From Micromonospora sp. HK10 (GTDB lineage Bacteria > Actinomycetota > Actinomycetes > Mycobacteriales > Micromonosporaceae): a DNA stretch of 35,478 nucleotides. The notes beneath the pieces are model-generated. The model was not told where the DNA came from. It saw only the letters and a program-made list of their open reading frames with translations, and searched no databases. The position numbers and the translations under genes are program-made. The stretch is from positions 5,701-41,178 of the forward strand of contig NZ_KQ058709.1 in the NCBI RefSeq assembly GCF_000982955.1, given 5' to 3'. Positions 26,051 to 33,705 of the stretch are shown one piece after another (position 1 is the first letter of the stretch; each line of letters starts with the position of its first letter).

Positions 26051-27006
26051 CCTGGCAGTCACCGGCGCGGCTCTGGCTCCTGCTCGGCGTCGCCGCCCTC
26101 GTCGCCGGCTACCTGGTGATGCAGCGCCGGCAGAGCCGGTACGCGGTCCGCTTCACCAACCTGCGGCTGCTGGACCGGGTGGTGCCGCAGCGGCCGGCCT
26201 GGCGGCGGCACGTACCCGCGGGTCTCTTCCTGGCCATGCTGGCGTTGCTGGTGGTCGGCTTCGCGCGGCCCAGCGCCGAGGTACGGGTGCCCCGCGAGCG
26301 GGCCACCGTGATGGTGGCGGTGGACGTCTCCACCTCGATGCTCGCCGGCGACGTCGACCCGGACCGGCTGACCGCCGCCAAGCAGGCCGCCCGTCGGTTC
26401 GCCGACGGCCTGCCCGACGAGTTCAACGTCGGCCTGGTCGCCTTCGCCGGCAGCGCGGCGGTGCTGGTGCCGCCGGGCACCGACCGGGACGCCCTGCACG
26501 AGGGAATCGAACGGCTCGCGGAGGGGGCCACCGGCGTGCAGGGCACCGCCATCGGGGAGGCGATCAGCACCTCGCTCGGCGCGGTGAAGAGCCTGGACGC
26601 CTCGGCCGCGAAGAACCCGCCGCCGGCCCGCATCATCATCCTCTCCGACGGGGCGAACACCTCCGGGATGGATCCGATGGAGGCGGCCGCGCAGGCGGTG
26701 GCGGCGAAGGTGCCGGTGCACACCATCTCCTTCGGTACCCCGTCCGGGTTCGTCGACCGGGGCGGGCGGGCGATCCAGGTGCCGGTTGACGGGCAGACCC
26801 TCCGGGCGGTCGCCGAGGAGACCGGCGGCGGCTTCCACGAGGCCTCCACCAGCGCCGAGCTGCGTGCCGTCTACGAGGACATCGGCACGTCGGTCGGCTA
26901 CCGCAAGGAACGGCAGGACATCTCCGCCCGCTTCATCGGCCTGGGCCTGGTGCTCGCCATGGGCGCGGCCGCCGGATCGCTGCGGTGGTTCTCCCGCCTG
27001 CCCTGA
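26047..27006 (+). CDS. membrane-anchored VWA domain protein (BatA-like)
   Basis: In this 319-residue protein two N-terminal membrane segments (about 8-25 and 57-74) are followed by a VWA domain with an intact MIDAS motif DVSTS (93-97), a threonine ligand region GVQGTAIGEAI, and LSDGANTSG. A third membrane segment lies at the C-terminus (about 296-312). This is the Bat-type topology that presents the VWA domain near the membrane. It is translationally coupled to the DUF58 gene and 47 bp upstream of the serine-protease gene. Confidence 0.92.
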   Translation: MTWQSPARLWLLLGVAALVAGYLVMQRRQSRYAVRFTNLRLLDRVVPQRPAWRRHVPAGLFLAMLALLVVGFARPSAEVRVPRERATVMVAVDVSTSMLAGDVDPDRLTAAKQAARRFADGLPDEFNVGLVAFAGSAAVLVPPGTDRDALHEGIERLAEGATGVQGTAIGEAISTSLGAVKSLDASAAKNPPPARIIILSDGANTSGMDPMEAAAQAVAAKVPVHTISFGTPSGFVDRGGRAIQVPVDGQTLRAVAEETGGGFHEASTSAELRAVYEDIGTSVGYRKERQDISARFIGLGLVLAMGAAAGSLRWFSRLP

Positions 27007-27053
27007 TCGGCACCACCTGCGACGCAGCACGCTGGACACGTGAGGAGCCAGGT

Positions 27054-27914
27054 ATGGCAGTGCAGACCGGACTCGGCGAGCCGCGCGGACCATGGTTCGT
27101 CTCGCCGGAGCTGGACCCGGACGGGCGCGGACGGTGGGACGTACCCGGCTCGGAGCGGGGCGGGGGACGGCCGGGCTGGCGCGGCCGGCTGCTCAGCGCC
27201 ATGGCCGTGGTGGCCCTGTCCACGGTCTCCGGGGCGGCGGCCGGCACCTGGGCGGCCGACCGGGACGTACCCGGACCGGCGGCGGCCTCGGCGGCGCCGG
27301 TCCCGGCGGAGCTGGTCACCGCCGCCGAGAAGACCGTGCCGGGCGTGGTCTCGGTGATGGTCGGCGGGGCCTCCGGCTCCTCGGCCAGCGGCTCCGGTTT
27401 CGCCATCGACCGGGAGCAGCACATCGTCACCAACGACCACATCCTGGCCCGCGGTGGCTCCGGGCCGGTCACCGTGGAGACCTCGGACGGCCGCCGGTTC
27501 ACCGCCGAGGTGGTGGGGCGGGAGCCGGCCAGCGACCTGGCGGTGCTCAAGGTGCCCGCGGCGGCCGGGCTGTCGCCGCTGCCGCTGGCCAAGCCGAACT
27601 CGACCCGGGTGGGCGAGCCGGTGCTGGCGGTCGGCTCGCCGCTCGGCCTGGCCGGCACGGTCACCGCCGGTATCGTCAGCGCGCTCAACCGCCAGGTACG
27701 CATCGGCAGCGGCCGGCACACCGCGGTGCAGACCGACGCGTCCATCAACCCCGGCAACTCCGGCGGCCCGCTGGTCAACGCCCGCGGTGAGGTGGTCGGG
27801 GTGAACACCGCCATCGCCACCATCGACGGCAACGGCTCGATCGGCATCGGCTTCGCCATCCCGATCGACCAGGTCCAGCATACCGCGGACACCATCATCG
27901 GACGGGGCGGCTGA
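27054..27914 (+). CDS. membrane-anchored trypsin-like serine protease (HtrA/S1C type, no PDZ)
   Basis: This 286-residue protein has a cytosolic N-terminus of about 43 residues, one membrane helix (about 45-66), and an extracytoplasmic S1C protease domain. The catalytic triad is His129 (IVTNDHIL), Asp161 (ASDLAVLKV) and Ser236 (GNSGGPL). The protein ends right after the protease domain (IGIGFAIPIDQV), so the PDZ domain present in most HtrA/DegP proteins is absent. The ATG at 27054 follows GAGGAG; a longer in-frame start overlaps the upstream gene. Its position after the MoxR-DUF58-VWA genes suggests envelope quality control linked to that module. Confidence 0.9.
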   Translation: MAVQTGLGEPRGPWFVSPELDPDGRGRWDVPGSERGGGRPGWRGRLLSAMAVVALSTVSGAAAGTWAADRDVPGPAAASAAPVPAELVTAAEKTVPGVVSVMVGGASGSSASGSGFAIDREQHIVTNDHILARGGSGPVTVETSDGRRFTAEVVGREPASDLAVLKVPAAAGLSPLPLAKPNSTRVGEPVLAVGSPLGLAGTVTAGIVSALNRQVRIGSGRHTAVQTDASINPGNSGGPLVNARGEVVGVNTAIATIDGNGSIGIGFAIPIDQVQHTADTIIGRGG

Positions 27915-28006
27915 CCGCCCGCCGCGGCCCTGAGCTGGGTGGATGTCGCCGGCGGAAGTGTCGGATATCCAACGCGGGAGCATCGGGCCATGGAAATATT
28001 ACGCTG

Positions 28007-28018
28007 AGTATGGATACT
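28007..28018 (+). promoter_or_regulatory. palindrome AGTATGGATACT overlapping a leaderless promoter
   Basis: A 12-bp palindrome (5-bp arms, GG centre) contains the -10-like GATACT (28013-28018), seven bases before the GTG at 28026. An operator over the -10 would repress transcription. A second small palindrome, GGATATCC, lies at 27963-27970. The region is AT-rich for this DNA. Confidence 0.5.
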
Positions 28019-28025
28019 GGCGTGG

Positions 28026-28340
28026 GTGGAGCCAGCTGTCATCGCGGCCCTCCTCGTGGTGGGCCTGGTCATCGGCGCCGGTGTCGGCGCGGCGTACGCC
28101 CGCGCGAAGCGGGGCTGGAAGGACTACCGGACGATCCGGACCAGCGTGCCCGGCGCGCGGCGCACCGCCTGGGTGGCCACCCGCGCGGCGATCACCAAGA
28201 TCGGTGTGATCGCGTTGCTGCTGGTCGGTGCGGCGGCGTACGCGGCCGCCGGGAACGATCACGAACGGGCCGGTCCCGGCCCCACCCCCACCCCCACCCC
28301 GACCGTGACCCACACCCCGGTGCACCGCCCGGGGCGCTAG
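28026..28340 (+). CDS. small membrane protein of unknown function
   Basis: This 104-residue protein has an N-terminal hydrophobic segment (about 4-24, rich in Gly and Val), a basic region, a second segment (about 56-75), and a Pro/Thr tail of the PTPTPT type ending HRPGR. No family is recognised. The GTG at 28026 has no Shine-Dalgarno sequence but sits seven bases after a -10-like GATACT, so a leaderless message is likely. It ends 10 bp before the ArfB-like gene and may share its transcript. Confidence 0.65.
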   Translation: MEPAVIAALLVVGLVIGAGVGAAYARAKRGWKDYRTIRTSVPGARRTAWVATRAAITKIGVIALLLVGAAAYAAAGNDHERAGPGPTPTPTPTVTHTPVHRPGR

Positions 28341-28350
28341 CCTCGGAGGC

Positions 28351-28776
28351 GTGGACGGCGGACTGCGGGTGACGGACCGGCTCGTGATCCCCGACAACGA
28401 GCTGCGGGAGCGCTTCTCCCGGTCCTCCGGGCCGGGCGGGCAGGGGGTCAACACCACCGACTCCCGGGTGGAGCTGAGCTTCGACCTGGCCCGTTCGCCC
28501 AGCCTGCCCGAGCCGCTACGGGCCCGCGCCCTGGACCGGCTCGCCGGCCGGCTGGTCGACGGCGTGCTCACCGTGGCCGCCAGCGAGCACCGGGCGCAGC
28601 TGGCCAACCGGGAGGCCGCCCGGGAGCGGCTGGCCGCCCTGCTGCGCGAGGCCGTCGCCCCGCCGCCGAAGCCGCGCCGCCCCACCCGGCCGTCCCGGGG
28701 CGCGAAGGAACGCCGGCTGGCCGAGAAGAAGCGCCAGTCCCAGCGCAAACGCGACCGCCGGGTGGACGGCGACTGA
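28351..28776 (+). CDS. arfB: ArfB-type alternative ribosome-rescue factor (peptidyl-tRNA hydrolase)
   Basis: ArfB (YaeJ) enters stalled ribosomes lacking a stop codon and hydrolyses peptidyl-tRNA. This 141-residue protein has the catalytic GGQ at residues 29-31 in SSGPGGQGVNTTDSRVEL. The basic C-terminal tail (RRPTRPSRGAKERRLAEKK) binds the empty mRNA channel in the known structure of the E. coli protein and aligns closely with it. There is no codon-recognition domain, so it is not a class I release factor. The GTG at 28351 has GGAGG immediately upstream; a second GTG at 28369 would shorten it by six residues. Confidence 0.92.
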   Translation: MDGGLRVTDRLVIPDNELRERFSRSSGPGGQGVNTTDSRVELSFDLARSPSLPEPLRARALDRLAGRLVDGVLTVAASEHRAQLANREAARERLAALLREAVAPPPKPRRPTRPSRGAKERRLAEKKRQSQRKRDRRVDGD

Positions 28777-28832
28777 CCCGCCGCACGACCGCCGCCGCCC
28801 GCGGGCCGTACCCGTGGCCCCCGGCGGTCGCC

Positions 28833-28988
28833 GTCCGTGGTCGCCACCAGTGGTCGAAGTCCGTGACCGCCGCTGGTCGTCGCCGTCCGTGGTCGCCGCT
28901 GGTGGTCGCCGTTCGTGACCGCCGCTGGTCGTCGTCGTCCGTGGTCGCCGCTGGTCGTCGTAGTCCGTGACCGCCGGCGGTGGTCGCC
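28833..28988. repeat. 26-bp tandem array, exactly six units
   Basis: Six consecutive 26-bp units (consensus near GTCCGTGGTCGCCGCTGG then TSGTCGCC) fill 156 bp between the ArfB-like gene and the acetyltransferase gene. The register is strict with no indels; units differ by point changes. It is unrelated to the other arrays in the window. Confidence 0.95.
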
Positions 28989-29005
28989 GGCGGGGCGGAA
29001 ACGAT

Positions 29006-29035
29006 TTGCCGTGGTGGGCGGCCGGCGCCGAGAAT
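29006..29035 (+). promoter_or_regulatory. promoter of the GNAT gene, predicted leaderless
   Basis: TTGCCG (29006-29011) and GAGAAT (29030-29035), with an 18-bp spacer, place the transcription start on the GTG at 29042. No ribosome-binding site is present. Confidence 0.5.
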
Positions 29036-29041
29036 CCGCCG

Positions 29042-29614
29042 GTGCCGACCGACTTCGCCACCAAGCCCGTCCTGACCGGCGAGCGGGTGCTGCTGCGCCC
29101 GCTGACCGCCGACGACGCCGCCACCTTCCAGGCCATTCTCGCCGACCCGGAGGTGATCCGGCTGACCGGCAGCCCGCAGCGCGAGTTCGACCTGGACCGG
29201 CTCCGCGACTGGTACGGCAGCCGTGGCGCGCAGCCCGACCGGCTCGACCTGGCCGTGGTGGACCGGGAGAGCGGTGCCTGCGTCGGTGAGGTGGTGCTCA
29301 ACGAGTGGGACCCGGGCAACCGGGCCGCGAACTTCCGCACCCTGATCGGGGCGGCCGGCCAGGGCCGAGGGCTCGGCACCGAGGCGGTCCGGCTGATCGT
29401 CGGGTACGGCTTCGAGCGGCTCGACCTGCACCGGATCTCGCTGGAGGTGTTCGCGTTCAACCCGCGCGCCCGCCGGGTGTACGAGAAGATCGGTTTCGTG
29501 GCCGAGGGCACGCTGCGGCAGGTGCTCCGGGACGGCGACGGCTGGGTGGACGCCACGGTGATGTCGATCCTCGCTCCGGAGTGGGCGCGGCACCGGGGCC
29601 ACCCCGAGGGCTGA
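29042..29614 (+). CDS. GNAT-family N-acetyltransferase (RimJ/RimL type)
   Basis: This 190-residue acetyl-CoA-dependent acetyltransferase carries the acetyl-CoA pyrophosphate-binding motif as GAAGQGRGLGTEAVRLIVGY. It is followed by LHRISLEVFAFNPRARRVYE and KIGFVAEGTLR, the RimJ/RimL-like subgroup that modifies N-terminal amines of ribosomal proteins or small amines. The substrate is not predictable. The GTG at 29042 is preferred because homology begins just after it and a promoter places the RNA start there. An upstream in-frame ATG at 28967 would read through repeat sequence. Confidence 0.85.
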   Translation: MPTDFATKPVLTGERVLLRPLTADDAATFQAILADPEVIRLTGSPQREFDLDRLRDWYGSRGAQPDRLDLAVVDRESGACVGEVVLNEWDPGNRAANFRTLIGAAGQGRGLGTEAVRLIVGYGFERLDLHRISLEVFAFNPRARRVYEKIGFVAEGTLRQVLRDGDGWVDATVMSILAPEWARHRGHPEG

Positions 29615-29724
29615 GCCCGGCAGACGGGACCGGGTTGAGCGGCGGGCGTCGAACCGCTTCAATACCCACGGGAGCATCAGGGCCGTCACCGACCACCTCG
29701 TCACGTGACAGGAGAACCGTGCCC

Positions 29725-30615
29725 ATGCCCCGTACCCCGCTGCGCGCCGCGCTCGTCGCGCTCGCCGCCCTCCTTCCCGCGCTCGCCCTCGGGCTGGCCC
29801 TCGTCTCGGCGGCACCGCCGGCCGCGGCGGCCGCGACCCCGGTCCGCGTCATGCCGCTCGGTGACTCGATCACCGGGTCGCCGGGCTGCTGGCGGGCGCT
29901 CCTCTGGAACCGCCTGCAGAGCACCGGCTACCCCGACGTCGACTTCGTCGGCACGCTCGGCCCGCAGGGCTGTTCGGTGCCGTACGACGGGGACAACGAG
30001 GGACACGGCGGCTACCTGGCGACCAACGTCGCCAACCAGAACCTGCTGCCCGGCTGGCTCACCGCGACCCGCCCCGACGTGGTGCTCATGCACTTCGGCA
30101 CCAACGACGTGTGGAGCAACATCGCGCCGGCCACCATCCTGGCCGCGTACTCGAAGCTGGTGGACCAGATGCGGGCCAGCAACCCGGGCATGGTCGTGCT
30201 GGTCGCGAAGATCATCCCGATGAACCCGCCGACCTGCGCGGAGTGCGGCCAACGGGTGGTCGCCTTGAACGCCGCCATCGACGGCTGGGCCGCCGGCAGG
30301 ACCACGGCGGCGTCCCCGGTCGTGGTCGTCGACCAGTGGACCGGCTTCAACACCGCCACCGACACCTACGACGGGGTGCACCCGAACGCCGCCGGCGACC
30401 AGAAAATGTCCGACGGCTGGTACCCGGCGCTCACCGCCGCGCTGCGCCGCAGCACCCCGACACCGACGAAGCCCGTCCGGCGGCCCCACGCCGACGACGA
30501 GCCCGTCCGGTGGCCCGACAACCACCCCGACCGGCGGCTGCGCGGCCACCTACCGGACCGCCGGGCAGTGGCCCGGCGGCTTCCAGGGAGAGGTCACCGT
30601 GGCCAACCCCGGTAG
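29725..30615 (+). CDS. secreted SGNH/GDSL hydrolase, C-terminus frameshifted
   Basis: This secreted esterase has a signal peptide at residues 1-36. SGNH motifs are GDSITGS with Ser48, a Gly block GHGGYLATN, the Asn block HFGTNDVW, and the Asp-His block YDGVHPNAAGD. The type is close to carbohydrate esterases that remove acetyl or feruloyl groups from plant polysaccharide. After about residue 248 the frame leaves a Pro/Thr linker and reads unrelated Arg-rich sequence to a stop at 30613-30615. The intended continuation, a CBM2 domain, lies in the next frame. The catalytic domain is intact, so an active but domain-less enzyme could still be made. ATG 29725 or GTG 29719 could start it; AGGAG precedes both. 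Confidence 0.88.
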   Translation: MPRTPLRAALVALAALLPALALGLALVSAAPPAAAAATPVRVMPLGDSITGSPGCWRALLWNRLQSTGYPDVDFVGTLGPQGCSVPYDGDNEGHGGYLATNVANQNLLPGWLTATRPDVVLMHFGTNDVWSNIAPATILAAYSKLVDQMRASNPGMVVLVAKIIPMNPPTCAECGQRVVALNAAIDGWAAGRTTAASPVVVVDQWTGFNTATDTYDGVHPNAAGDQKMSDGWYPALTAALRRSTPTPTKPVRRPHADDEPVRWPDNHPDRRLRGHLPDRRAVARRLPGRGHRGQPR

Positions 30616-30829
30616 CGCCCCGATCGGCGGCTGGACGGTGCGCTTCACGCTTCCCGCCGGTCAGCGGATCATCCAGGCCTGGGGCGCCGAGCTGACCCAG
30701 ACCGGCACCACGGTGACCGCCCGCAACACCGGCTGGAACGGCACCCTGGCCCCGGCCGCGCAGACCAGCTGGGGATTCCTGGCCGACGGCAGCCCGATCA
30801 TGGTGCCGTTGACCTGCACCGCCGGCTGA
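30470..30829 (+). pseudogene. CBM2 carbohydrate-binding domain, out of frame with the SGNH hydrolase
   Basis: From 30470 the +1 frame reads a Ser/Pro/Gly/Thr linker (SPSGGPTPTTSPSGGPTTT), then a family 2 cellulose/xylan-binding module. Its conserved features are a Cys near each end, QWPGGFQGEVTVANPGS, IGGWTVRFTLP, NTGWNGTLAP and TSWGFLADG. It must be the C-terminal domain of the upstream hydrolase. The break is one extra A at 30469-30470. The linker unit GACGAAGCCCGTCCGG there has a sister copy at 30496-30510 that reads GACGAGCCCGTCCGG. Removing one A restores a single frame 29725-30829. Confidence 0.9.
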
Positions 30830-30843
30830 CGCCCCGCCCGGGC

Positions 30844-30874
30844 CCGGCCGCGCCGCCGCTGGCGGCGCGGCCGG
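30844..30874. terminator. bidirectional terminator between convergent genes
   Basis: Fourteen perfect GC pairs (30844-30857 with 30861-30874), GCT loop, 14 bases after the CBM2 stop and before the end of the convergent minus-strand gene. Confidence 0.7.
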
Positions 30875-30983
30875 CGCACGGTTTGCGGAAAGGTGTGGTC
30901 TCCCGGCGCTCGGAAGCCACACTGTGGCGCAATCTGGCCTTCACGCATGCCGGCCGGACCCGGACGCGCCGGCGCGGCGGCGG

Positions 30984-31874
30984 TCAGTCGGGTGCGGCGG
31001 CGAGGAGCCGGTCGCACTCGGCCAGCAGGCGCTGGCGCAGCGGGGCGGCCCCTTCGGCGAAGGAGCGCTGGGCCTGCGCATACTCCTGCCGGCCGGCCAT
31101 GGTCTCCACCCGCACCGGCGGGTAGCCCAGCTCGGCCAGGTCGTACGGGGAGGCGCGCATGTCCAGCGTGCGGATCTCCCGCGCCAACGCGAAGCAGTCG
31201 GCGACCAGTTCCGAGCAGACCAGGGGCGAGAGCTTGTAGGCCCACTTGTAGAGATCCATGTTGGCGTGCAGGCAGCCGGGCTGCTCCAGCGCGTGCTGGC
31301 TCTCCCGGGTCGGGGTGAGCACGTTCAGTGGCCGGGCCGGCGCGGTAAAGAACCGGAACGCGTCGAAGTGGCTGCACCGCACACCCCGCTCCTCGACCAC
31401 CGCGGCGGTCGCCGCCGGGCTGAGCCGCAGCGGCCAGGCGTTGTGGCGTACCTCGTCCTGGGTCTGCCGGTAGACCATCGCCCACTCGTGCATGCCGAAG
31501 CAGCCCAGCTGGGCGGGGCGGCCGGCGGTCGCCGCGAGCAGCGTCCGGATCCAGGAGATCGACTCGGCGCGCCGGGCGCGTACCCGCTCGGTGTCGAGGG
31601 TGAGCCCGGCGGCGCCGGCGTGGTAGTCCGGCCCGAACTCCGCCGGGTCCGCGTCCCGCAGCACCACCCCCGCGCCCGGGTGCCAGCGGCGCAGCTGCGC
31701 CGGGCGGTGCGAGTAGTAGGTGAAGAGGAAGTCCTCCACCGGGTGTTTCACCCCGCTGCGGCGGCGGGCCAGGTGCGGCGCCAGCCAGGCGTCGACCCGC
31801 TCCTCGTGGGCGCGACGCCGGGCCTGCCAGTCGGCCGCGTCGAGCGCGGCGGCGGGGGCGAGGGCGGCGGTCAC
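30984..31874 (-). CDS. conserved actinobacterial hypothetical (sometimes labelled 3-methyladenine DNA glycosylase)
   Basis: This 296-residue soluble protein has highly conserved-looking blocks: KHPVEDFLFTYYSHRPAQLRR, LGCFGMHEWAMVYRQ, CSHFDAFRFF, QPGCLHANMDLYKWAYKLSP and SELVADCFALAREIRTLDMR. Many His, Cys, Asp and Glu residues in these blocks look like a metal or catalytic site. I recall such proteins carrying a DNA-glycosylase label in databases, but I see no glycosylase motif, so I do not adopt it. The GTG at 31872-31874 is the likely start, 34 bp after the upstream membrane-protein gene on the same strand; the two probably form an operon. Confidence 0.75.
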   Translation of the reverse strand: MTAALAPAAALDAADWQARRRAHEERVDAWLAPHLARRRSGVKHPVEDFLFTYYSHRPAQLRRWHPGAGVVLRDADPAEFGPDYHAGAAGLTLDTERVRARRAESISWIRTLLAATAGRPAQLGCFGMHEWAMVYRQTQDEVRHNAWPLRLSPAATAAVVEERGVRCSHFDAFRFFTAPARPLNVLTPTRESQHALEQPGCLHANMDLYKWAYKLSPLVCSELVADCFALAREIRTLDMRASPYDLAELGYPPVRVETMAGRQEYAQAQRSFAEGAAPLRQRLLAECDRLLAAAPD

Positions 31875-31908
31875 GGCCCCCAGGGTACGACCGCCGCCCC
31901 GCCCCCGG

Positions 31909-33462
31909 TCAGGCCACGTCCACCCGGACGCCGGCGGAGAACACCCCGCTGCGCAGCTCCAGCTGTTTCGGCGGCTGGTTGCCCTGGAGCGTGAAGACCA
32001 GCGGCAGGAGTACCCGGCTGCCCGCGGCGACCGGTTGCGCGAACACGTCCCGGCCGAGGTTGGCCACCCGGGTGGCGTCCTCGTCGGCGGCCACCCAGCT
32101 GCCGCCCGGCAGGTACGCCCGCTGCAGCTGCCCGTGCCAGGTCTGTTCGTCCGGGGTGAGGTTGCGCACCCCGATCGTGGCCAGGCACTGCCGGCCCTGC
32201 CGCGCCGAGGGCAGCTCCCCGACGCCGCAGGCCATCCGGTAGACGGTGAACTCGAACGCGGACTCCCGCAGCGGCATCCCGACCGGGCCGGTGACGCTGC
32301 TGCCCAGCCACGCGCCGCTGGTCGGCTGCTTGGCGGTGTCGATCGCGGCGACCCGCTGGGTGGCCGTCCACGCGGCCGCACCGACGACGCCGGCCAGCAC
32401 CGCCGCCGCGACGCCCACGACCAGCCAGATCGGCGGGGTACGCCGCCGCGCTCCCACCCTGGGCGTGGCCGGGCGGGGATGCAGCGTGCCGCGTGCCGCC
32501 GGGCCGGTGGCGCCGCCCACCACGGGCGGGATCCCGGCGTCAGCCGGCGCCGGACCGCCCGGCCGCACCCCGGAGCGCCGCCGACGCCGCTGCCAGCCCC
32601 ACCAGAGCGCGCCGCCGGTGACCACCAGGAGCGCGGCCAGCGCGGCCAGCAGCACCGGAGGACGCCGCCAGGCCGGCGCCGCGGTCACCTGCGCCGCCGG
32701 AACCGCGGCGGCGGGGCCGGTCCAGGTCGCCGTCGTGCAGTCGTACGGGCGGGTGCCGTCGGAGCCGTAGACGCAGGTGGGCGCGGTCACCGACCCGCCT
32801 CCGGGGGTGCCGCTGAACGCGGTGTTCAGCGTGGTGGTGCTCTGCGCCGGCAGCCGCAGCCGCCAGGTCACCTCGCGGGCGCCGGCCGACCCGATGGTGC
32901 CGGTGGTCTGGCCGCCGCCGGTCACTCCGGTGGTCGTCGCGCCGGTCGGCACCTCCTGCCGGACCGTGGTCTCGACCATCGTGTTGCCGGCGTTGCGTAC
33001 CTGGATCTGGTATCTCGGCGTCGCGGTGCCGGCGGGGGTCACCGCCACGGTGACCGGCGGTTTCGACAGCTGGATCGGCGCCGGTCTGGTCGGCGCCACC
33101 GCGGGCGGCGCCGCCGGCATCCCGGTCGGGATCGGCGTGGCCCGTTCCGCCGGCGCGGGTGCCGCCGCCGGTTGCCCAGGCCCGGCCACCGGTTGCGCGG
33201 ACGCGACCGCCGCGCCCGGTGTCGGCGTTGCTGCTGCCGCGCCCGGTGCCGCCGTGGCTGGTGCCGCGCCCGGTGTCGCCGTGGCTGCTGCCGCGCCCGG
33301 TGCCGCTGTTGCTGCTGTCGCGCCCGGTGTCGCCGTGGCTGCCGCGCTCGGTGTCGCTGCCGCGCCGGGCGTCGCCGGGGCGAGCGTCGGTAGGGCGGCG
33401 AGGACGCCGAGGCAGTTCACGATCACGGCCAGGGCCCTGTGGTGTCGTCTCGATGCAGGCAT
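31909..33462 (-). CDS. secreted/membrane protein with Ala-Thr-Pro repeats and two membrane segments
   Basis: This 517-residue protein has a signal-peptide-like hydrophobic start (about 9-30). Low-complexity TPGAAAAT-type repeats follow at about 30-90. A beta-rich extracellular domain (about 130-250) resembles DUF11-like surface domains (YQIQVRNAGNTMVETTVRQE) and has one Cys pair. Membrane helices lie at about 269-289 and 345-365, separated by a basic cytosolic stretch. The C-terminal extracellular domain (about 375-517) resembles DUF4352-type domains (FEFTVYRMACGVG, CLATIGVRNLTPDEQTW). The ATG at 33460-33462 has GGAGG nine bases upstream. A GGACCC/GGGTCC inverted repeat and a -10-like TAGCTT lie just before. 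Role unknown, likely envelope-related. Confidence 0.75.
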   Translation of the reverse strand: MPASRRHHRALAVIVNCLGVLAALPTLAPATPGAAATPSAAATATPGATAATAAPGAAAATATPGAAPATAAPGAAAATPTPGAAVASAQPVAGPGQPAAAPAPAERATPIPTGMPAAPPAVAPTRPAPIQLSKPPVTVAVTPAGTATPRYQIQVRNAGNTMVETTVRQEVPTGATTTGVTGGGQTTGTIGSAGAREVTWRLRLPAQSTTTLNTAFSGTPGGGSVTAPTCVYGSDGTRPYDCTTATWTGPAAAVPAAQVTAAPAWRRPPVLLAALAALLVVTGGALWWGWQRRRRRSGVRPGGPAPADAGIPPVVGGATGPAARGTLHPRPATPRVGARRRTPPIWLVVGVAAAVLAGVVGAAAWTATQRVAAIDTAKQPTSGAWLGSSVTGPVGMPLRESAFEFTVYRMACGVGELPSARQGRQCLATIGVRNLTPDEQTWHGQLQRAYLPGGSWVAADEDATRVANLGRDVFAQPVAAGSRVLLPLVFTLQGNQPPKQLELRSGVFSAGVRVDVA

Positions 33463-33611
33463 ACGAACGAACCTCCGGACCCGAAGCTATGGGTCCCGGC
33501 CCGCCGGGCGGGTACGAAGCCGTCATTCCCGCCCCGGCCGACGCCGGTACGCGTACCCTGGCGCGCCGGCCCGCGACCGGTCGTCGCCGTACCCGCCTGC
33601 GGGGCCGGCCC

Positions 33612-33686
33612 GGTCCGGCCTGCGGCGCCCGGTCCGGCCTGCGGCGCCCGGCCCGGCCTGCGGCGCCCGGCCCGGCCTGGCGCCGC
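33612..33686. repeat. 19-bp tandem array upstream of the FAH-family gene
   Basis: About four copies of GGTCCGGCCTGCGGCGCCC (33612-33630, 33631-33649, 33650-33668, then a degenerate partial copy) end directly before the TAGATT -10 of the next gene. Confidence 0.9.
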
Positions 33687-33693
33687 GCGGGGA

Positions 33694-33699
33694 TAGATT
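33694..33699 (+). promoter_or_regulatory. -10 box of a leaderless promoter for the FAH-family gene
   Basis: TAGATT (33694-33699) lies exactly six bases before the GTG at 33706 and no ribosome-binding site is present. The -35 region falls in the 19-bp repeat and shows no consensus. Confidence 0.5.
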
Positions 33700-33705
33700 G
33701 GCCGG

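Noticed and set aside
30893..30927. GTGTGG / CCACAC / TGTGG half-sites as an operator
   Set aside because: They lie between the 3' ends of convergent genes, where no promoter is expected.
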